Assembly: GCA_035275065.1 (NCBI GenBank)
Contig: DATENM010000054.1
Location: 62,001-126,000 of the forward strand
Origin: Blastocatellia bacterium
Lineage (GTDB): Bacteria > Acidobacteriota > Blastocatellia > UBA7656
Length of the DNA: 64,000 nucleotides
Direction: 5' to 3'
Below the pieces are notes generated by a model. The model saw only the letters and a list, made by a program, of their open reading frames with translations. It was not told where the DNA came from and searched no databases. Positions 60,226 through 64,000 of the stretch are shown piece after piece. The translations under genes and the position numbers were made by a program. The stretch's first letter is position 1. Every line of letters begins with the position of its first letter.

Positions 60226-62058
60226 TTAATCCGAAGACGAGGCGGTGACCTCGCCTTCCGGCCACGGCTCTCCGGCGGTTGCCGGCAGCGGCTTCCAGTT
60301 GACGCGCGACAGATTGCGCGAGATCAAGGCGGCGGCGATGACCGCGGCCAGCAAGTAGAGCGAGCCGCTCAACCACTGCTTAAAGATAATCGCGCCGATG
60401 CCGAATAGCGCGGCGTAGATCAGGATGCAGCCGAGTATCCAGTTGGCGAACTGCACGCCGAGGCCGCCCATCTCGTGCGGCGCGGTTTCGCCCGCGAGCC
60501 GCGCGATGTGCCGCCAGCCGGGGCCTTCGGGCCGCACCTGGCGGTAGAAGTCCACCAGAGTCTCCTGCGGTTCGGGGCGCGTCATCACTGTCGCCAGCAC
60601 CCAGACCGCCGTGGTGACGCCTACGGTTGTCAGCATAATGTAGGCGAATTGCAGCGGGTTGCCGCTATCCCATTTGATGATTTCTTGCAGGAGCAGCGAG
60701 ACAATGGCCGCCGTCAGCATCGCCGCGATTTCTGACCATGCATTCATTCGCCACCAGAACCAGCGCAACAGTAGTACAGGCCCCGTGCCCGCGCCAATCA
60801 CCAGCAGCAGCTTCCAGGCATCGCCGATGGATTCCAGCTTGAGCGTCACCAGCAATGACACGATCATCAATAAGACGGTGACGACTTGCGAGATGATCAC
60901 GTAATGCCGCTCGCCCTTATCGCGCACCCAGAAGCGGCGGTAAAAATCGTTGACCACGTAAGACGCGCCCCAGTTCAGTTGGGTGCCGATGGTTGACATA
61001 TAGGCCGCCGCAAAGGCCGCCAGCATAAAGCCGCGCAGGTAAACCGGGAACACGTTCGGGTCCATCAGCGTGCGAATGTAGCCGGATTCTTTATCGACCA
61101 GCTCAGGGTACAAGACCAGCGAGGCGAGCGCCGTCAATATCCACGGCCAGGGCCTGAGCGCATAATGCGCGATGTTGAACCACAGCGTCGCCAGCACGCC
61201 GTGCCGTTCATCTTTCGCGGAAAAGATGCGCTGGGCGATGTAGCCGCCACCGCCCGGCTCGGCCCCCGGATACCAGCTCGCCCACCAGTTGACCGCCAGA
61301 TAAACGAAGAAGGTCAGCGCCGGCATCCACGCCGAGTGCAGATCGGGGAAGAAGTCGAGGCGCGAGCCTGCATGGTTGCTGGCCGCATCCAGCGCCATGA
61401 TCTTTGCTTTGAGCGCATCGATGCCGCCGACGGCGCGCACGGCTAAGACGGCCAGGACGATGACCATGCCCATCTTGAGAACGAACTGAAAAAGGTCGGT
61501 CACCAGCACGCCCCACAGCCCGGAGATCGTCGTGTAGAAGGCCGTGAACAACAGCATGCCGATGACGATCAGGATCGCCGTCGACTTATTGACGCTGAGC
61601 GTCACCATCAAAATCTTGACCATCGCCAGGTTGACCCAGCCCATGATGATGCAGTTGATGGGCAGGCCAAGGTAAAGGGCGCGAAAACCGCGCAGGAAAG
61701 AAGCCGGCTTGCCCGAGTAACGCAACTCGGCGAACTCGACATCGGTCATCACGCCGGCGCGCCGCCAGAGCCGCGCGTAGAGGAAGACCGTCAGCATGCC
61801 GCTCATGACGAAATTCCACCACAGCCAGTTGCCGGCGATGCCGTTGGCGGCAACGAAGCCTGTGACGGCAAGCGGCGTGTCGGCGGCAAAGGTCGTCGCT
61901 ACCATCGAGGTGCCCGCCAGCCACCACGGCACGTCACGGCCCGACAGAAAGAATTCCGTCGTCGAGCCGCGCGCCCGCCGCGCGTAGTAGATGCCGATGC
62001 CGAGGTTGAACAGAAAATACGCCGCGATGACCAGCCAATCCAGTAGATTCAAGTTCAC
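60226..62058 (-). CDS. sodium/solute symporter (SSF family)
   Basis: 610 residues with about thirteen to fifteen membrane helices. SSF features are LDWLVIAAYFLFNLGIGIYYARRARGSTTEFFLSGRDVPWWLAGTSMVATTFAADTPLA near the N-terminus and a Na+-site-like helix WLAGTSMVATTF. FAAAYMSTIGTQLNWGASYVVNDFYRRF lies in the middle. The family imports sugars, amino acids, vitamins or anions with Na+. The substrate is not readable. It is convergent with the regulator gene (14-base gap). The extended GC-rich C-terminal region (about 540-610) carries two further membrane segments. Confidence 0.93.
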   Translation of the reverse strand: MNLNLLDWLVIAAYFLFNLGIGIYYARRARGSTTEFFLSGRDVPWWLAGTSMVATTFAADTPLAVTGFVAANGIAGNWLWWNFVMSGMLTVFLYARLWRRAGVMTDVEFAELRYSGKPASFLRGFRALYLGLPINCIIMGWVNLAMVKILMVTLSVNKSTAILIVIGMLLFTAFYTTISGLWGVLVTDLFQFVLKMGMVIVLAVLAVRAVGGIDALKAKIMALDAASNHAGSRLDFFPDLHSAWMPALTFFVYLAVNWWASWYPGAEPGGGGYIAQRIFSAKDERHGVLATLWFNIAHYALRPWPWILTALASLVLYPELVDKESGYIRTLMDPNVFPVYLRGFMLAAFAAAYMSTIGTQLNWGASYVVNDFYRRFWVRDKGERHYVIISQVVTVLLMIVSLLVTLKLESIGDAWKLLLVIGAGTGPVLLLRWFWWRMNAWSEIAAMLTAAIVSLLLQEIIKWDSGNPLQFAYIMLTTVGVTTAVWVLATVMTRPEPQETLVDFYRQVRPEGPGWRHIARLAGETAPHEMGGLGVQFANWILGCILIYAALFGIGAIIFKQWLSGSLYLLAAVIAAALISRNLSRVNWKPLPATAGEPWPEGEVTASSSD

Positions 62059-62156
62059 GCCGTCACCTCACGTTCTCGATAGTGAAAATCTATGCCCGTT
62101 ATACTCAAGACCCGATCAATCATGCCAATGAAGGCAAAGTAGATGGATTGAGGAAA

Positions 62157-62197
62157 AGAGTCAATGGACTTACGGTAAACTAACAGGTTAAATTAAC
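62157..62197 (+). repeat. 41-bp element, right copy
   Basis: Matches 58629-58669 at 36 of 41 positions in the same orientation. It lies 45 bases before the dut start and about 100 bases from the divergent symporter start, so it could regulate either. Confidence 0.75.
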
Positions 62198-62242
62198 CGC
62201 TACCGCGCCGAACGGAAGGGAATCCGAGAGCCGGAAGGCAGA

Positions 62243-62680
62243 ATGATTGAGCTAAAGGTCAAACTGTTAGACGATGGCTTGCCGGCGCCGCGCTACCAGC
62301 ACGCAGGCGATGCCGGGCTTGATCTGCCGAGCCGGATTGACTACCTGCTGGAGCCCGGCGAGCGGGCGCGCATCCCGACCGGCGTGGCCGTCGCGATCCC
62401 GCGGGGTTACGCGGGCTTCGTCATGGTGCGCAGCGGGTTGGCGGCGCGTCACGGCATCAGTTGCGTCAATGCGCCGGGCCTGATCGATGCGGGCTATCGC
62501 GGCGAGATCATCGTGATTCTGCTCAACACCGACCGGCGCGAGCCGTTCGCCATCCATCGCGGCGACCGCATCGCCCAACTGGTATTGCAAAAAGTGGTCG
62601 AGGCCACCGTCGTAGCGGTTGACGAGTTGGACGCGACAGGGCGCGGCGATGGCGGTTTCGGCAGCACCGGCCAGTCCTGA
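62243..62680 (+). CDS. dut: deoxyuridine 5'-triphosphate nucleotidohydrolase (dUTPase)
   Basis: Hydrolyses dUTP to dUMP and pyrophosphate, keeping uracil out of DNA and feeding dTMP synthesis. 145 residues, the normal trimeric length. All five motifs are present: AGDAGLDL (1), RSGLAARHGI (2), GLIDAGYRGEI (3, catalytic Asp in the ID pair), GDRIAQLV (4) and the C-terminal RGDGGFGSTG (5). The start at 62243 follows GGAAGG by about six bases. It is convergent with the eRF1-like gene, 29 bases apart. The 41-bp element lies just upstream. Confidence 0.97.
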   Translation: MIELKVKLLDDGLPAPRYQHAGDAGLDLPSRIDYLLEPGERARIPTGVAVAIPRGYAGFVMVRSGLAARHGISCVNAPGLIDAGYRGEIIVILLNTDRREPFAIHRGDRIAQLVLQKVVEATVVAVDELDATGRGDGGFGSTGQS

Positions 62681-62709
62681 GCCCGGCGGTTCAACTGGCG
62701 GCGGCCTTT

Positions 62710-63840
62710 TCAAAAGCGGTAGCGAAGAATAGCGCCGACGCCGCCGACTTCGGCAAGCAGGCTCGCGTCTTCGATGAACGTCACAGAGGCCGCCGACGCC
62801 TGCGCGCGTTTCACTAACTCGTCGGCGACCAGGCGCGGTTGGCTCACGTCAATGCCCGCCTCCGCGTCGGCGGTGCTGTAAGCCGCCAGCACTTTTTTCA
62901 CCTGCGCTTCGTCGTACTTGATCGCTTCGGGCGCGGCGCTGATCAGCAGGTCGTCCGCCTGCCCGTTTGAGAGCGCGGTCAAGGTGTTGGGCACGCCGAC
63001 CACCGCCAGCCCGTTGCCTCTGTACTCGTCAATCAGCCGGCTGACCTTCTCGGCGTCGCTCTGACTGTCGTGCTCGCGCAGAGACTCCATCGAGGTCGCG
63101 AAGATTTCATGCTCCGGCGCGTTGATGTCGAGGCTCACCACGTCAATCACCTTGTCGGTAAGCGGTGCCGGCATCTGCTCGCGCAGCAGCGGGATGATCA
63201 CTTCGTCTCCGGCAAGGATGATGTGCTCGGCGCGGTCGTCGCCGACTACGCGTTCGAGCACCTCAATGACTTCTTTGGCATGGTGCAGGTGGTAATTGGC
63301 CAGGTGGCGCTGATAGCGCATCTGCGACCAGCCGCCGACCTTCGTGCGGTTGGTCTTGCGGTTCTTGACCTCTTCGCTATTCAGTTTGGCGCCGCGCCCG
63401 AAGACGAAGATTCTCGCCGAGTTGGTGTTCGCCACCAGCACCGCGTACCTGGGGTATTGATCGAGCAGGCGGGCCAGCGGGTAGAGGTGCGGCTGGTCGA
63501 AGACAAACAGGCGGTTATTTTCGATGGGCGCGTCGAGCTGGACCGTCTCGAAGAAATCGCCCGCGCCGGCGCAGGCGAAGACGGCGATGCCGTTGGCCGA
63601 CGGGCGAATCTCTGTATCGAGATAGCTGTTGATCCGCTCGACATCTTTGTCGAAACTCTCGCGCTCGGGGCTGCCGGCGGCAAAAGTCTTGGCGCGCTCG
63701 CGCAGCTCGTTACGCACGAAGGTGTGATAATTGTCGTGCCCGTGTTCATCAGGCTGTGCATTCAAGTAGAGACTAATGACCGGAAAGCCGGTCGGCTCGA
63801 ATATCGACAACAACTCGATCAGCTCGGCGACGGATTGCAT
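62710..63840 (-). CDS. bacterial eRF1/Vms1-like protein (baeRF family)
   Basis: 376 residues in three parts resembling eRF1/Pelota domains: an N-terminal region (1-110, PVISLYLNAQPDEHG), a central domain (130-265) and a C-terminal domain (280-376, RLIDEYRGNGLAVVGVPNTLTALSNGQADDLLIS). The GGWSQMRYQRH motif at 169-179 has the Gly-Gly-x-x-Gln of Vms1/ANKZF1 peptidyl-tRNA hydrolases (Gln173). Members bind ribosomes, and the Vms1 group releases nascent chains. So it may rescue stalled ribosomes or aid tRNA release. The bacterial baeRF role is little characterised. The start follows AAGAGGG, and the gene is cytosolic. Confidence 0.85.
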   Translation of the reverse strand: MQSVAELIELLSIFEPTGFPVISLYLNAQPDEHGHDNYHTFVRNELRERAKTFAAGSPERESFDKDVERINSYLDTEIRPSANGIAVFACAGAGDFFETVQLDAPIENNRLFVFDQPHLYPLARLLDQYPRYAVLVANTNSARIFVFGRGAKLNSEEVKNRKTNRTKVGGWSQMRYQRHLANYHLHHAKEVIEVLERVVGDDRAEHIILAGDEVIIPLLREQMPAPLTDKVIDVVSLDINAPEHEIFATSMESLREHDSQSDAEKVSRLIDEYRGNGLAVVGVPNTLTALSNGQADDLLISAAPEAIKYDEAQVKKVLAAYSTADAEAGIDVSQPRLVADELVKRAQASAASVTFIEDASLLAEVGGVGAILRYRF

Positions 63841-64000
63841 GTCATCCCTCTTTCAGGCGGAATGATTCGGTACAACGACACCCACAAGGCGCAATCGTTG
63901 CAACCGTGATGCCAGCCGGCCCGTCGCGGCGCGTTGCTTAATCCGCAGCCGCTGCATTACAGTAGATCATTGACGCCCATATCACGAACCATCGCCGCGG
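63841..64000. other. right-edge sequence upstream of the eRF1-like gene
   Basis: 160 bases with no supported gene. It includes the leader of the eRF1-like gene. The rest cannot be judged because it is cut by the window edge. Confidence 0.4.

Noticed and set aside
1..64000. tRNA, rRNA and riboswitch signals
   Set aside because: No T-loop GGTTCGAATC-type segment, rRNA core or known riboswitch core was recognised by eye in any intergenic region. A covariance-model scan would be needed to exclude diverged examples.

Overview
The window is about 64 kb of GC-rich, gene-dense bacterial DNA. It carries about 41 protein genes. I saw no rRNA, tRNA or CRISPR array. The gene set fits an Acidobacteriota member, possibly class Blastocatellia. 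Pointers are a von Willebrand A protein of the acidobacterial VWFA-related type, a CRTAC1/ASPIC-UnbV protein, an Oar-like TonB-dependent receptor with an N-terminal carboxypeptidase-regulatory domain, a membrane-anchored winged-helix-like regulator, TPR proteins with signal peptides, and paired POT peptide transporters. The assignment rests on family content alone.

Layout. 1-5.9 kb: a truncated ABC exporter, a double M16-peptidase homologue lacking both zinc motifs, and a class C beta-lactamase-like hydrolase. 5.9-13.6 kb (minus): two long paralogous OmpA-type envelope proteins, one with an added AMIN domain, and a glutamate dehydrogenase with a good promoter. 13.7-14.7 kb: a small secreted protein between near-perfect inverted repeats. 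14.7-20.7 kb: a dicarboxylate/amino-acid symporter with an Ala-rich insertion, a lipoprotein, a CinA-type protein, and a yacG-thioredoxin-metalloprotease cluster. 20.8-23.5 kb: an XPB-type helicase with its Bax1/DUF790 nuclease partner. 23.6-33.6 kb: a Gln-rich secreted protein, a peptide-use operon (two POT transporters and an S9 peptidase), a GNAT protein, two tandem secreted tyrosine phosphatases, and a His-rich secreted peptide. 33.8-43.6 kb: a beta-propeller protein, a TolC-adaptor-RND efflux operon, and a GH20 hexosaminidase. 43.7-58.1 kb: an envelope cluster of TPR, CRTAC1, VWFA, seven-haem cytochrome/TPR, second TPR and TonB receptor genes, interrupted by a lone TnpB element. 58.1-64 kb: a regulator, a sodium/solute symporter, dUTPase and a bacterial eRF1-like protein.

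The most interesting signals lie between genes. Two sigma-54-type promoters precede two unrelated low-complexity secreted proteins. A 41-bp direct repeat brackets the regulator/symporter pair. A 21-bp-spaced repeat with an 8-bp palindrome sits in the receptor/regulator spacer. A roughly 0.9 kb inverted-repeat cassette has no transposase. Four long intergenic hairpins are built from 7- or 8-bp tandem repeats whose sequence differs at each site. XPB-Bax1 in a bacterium is the most notable protein pair.
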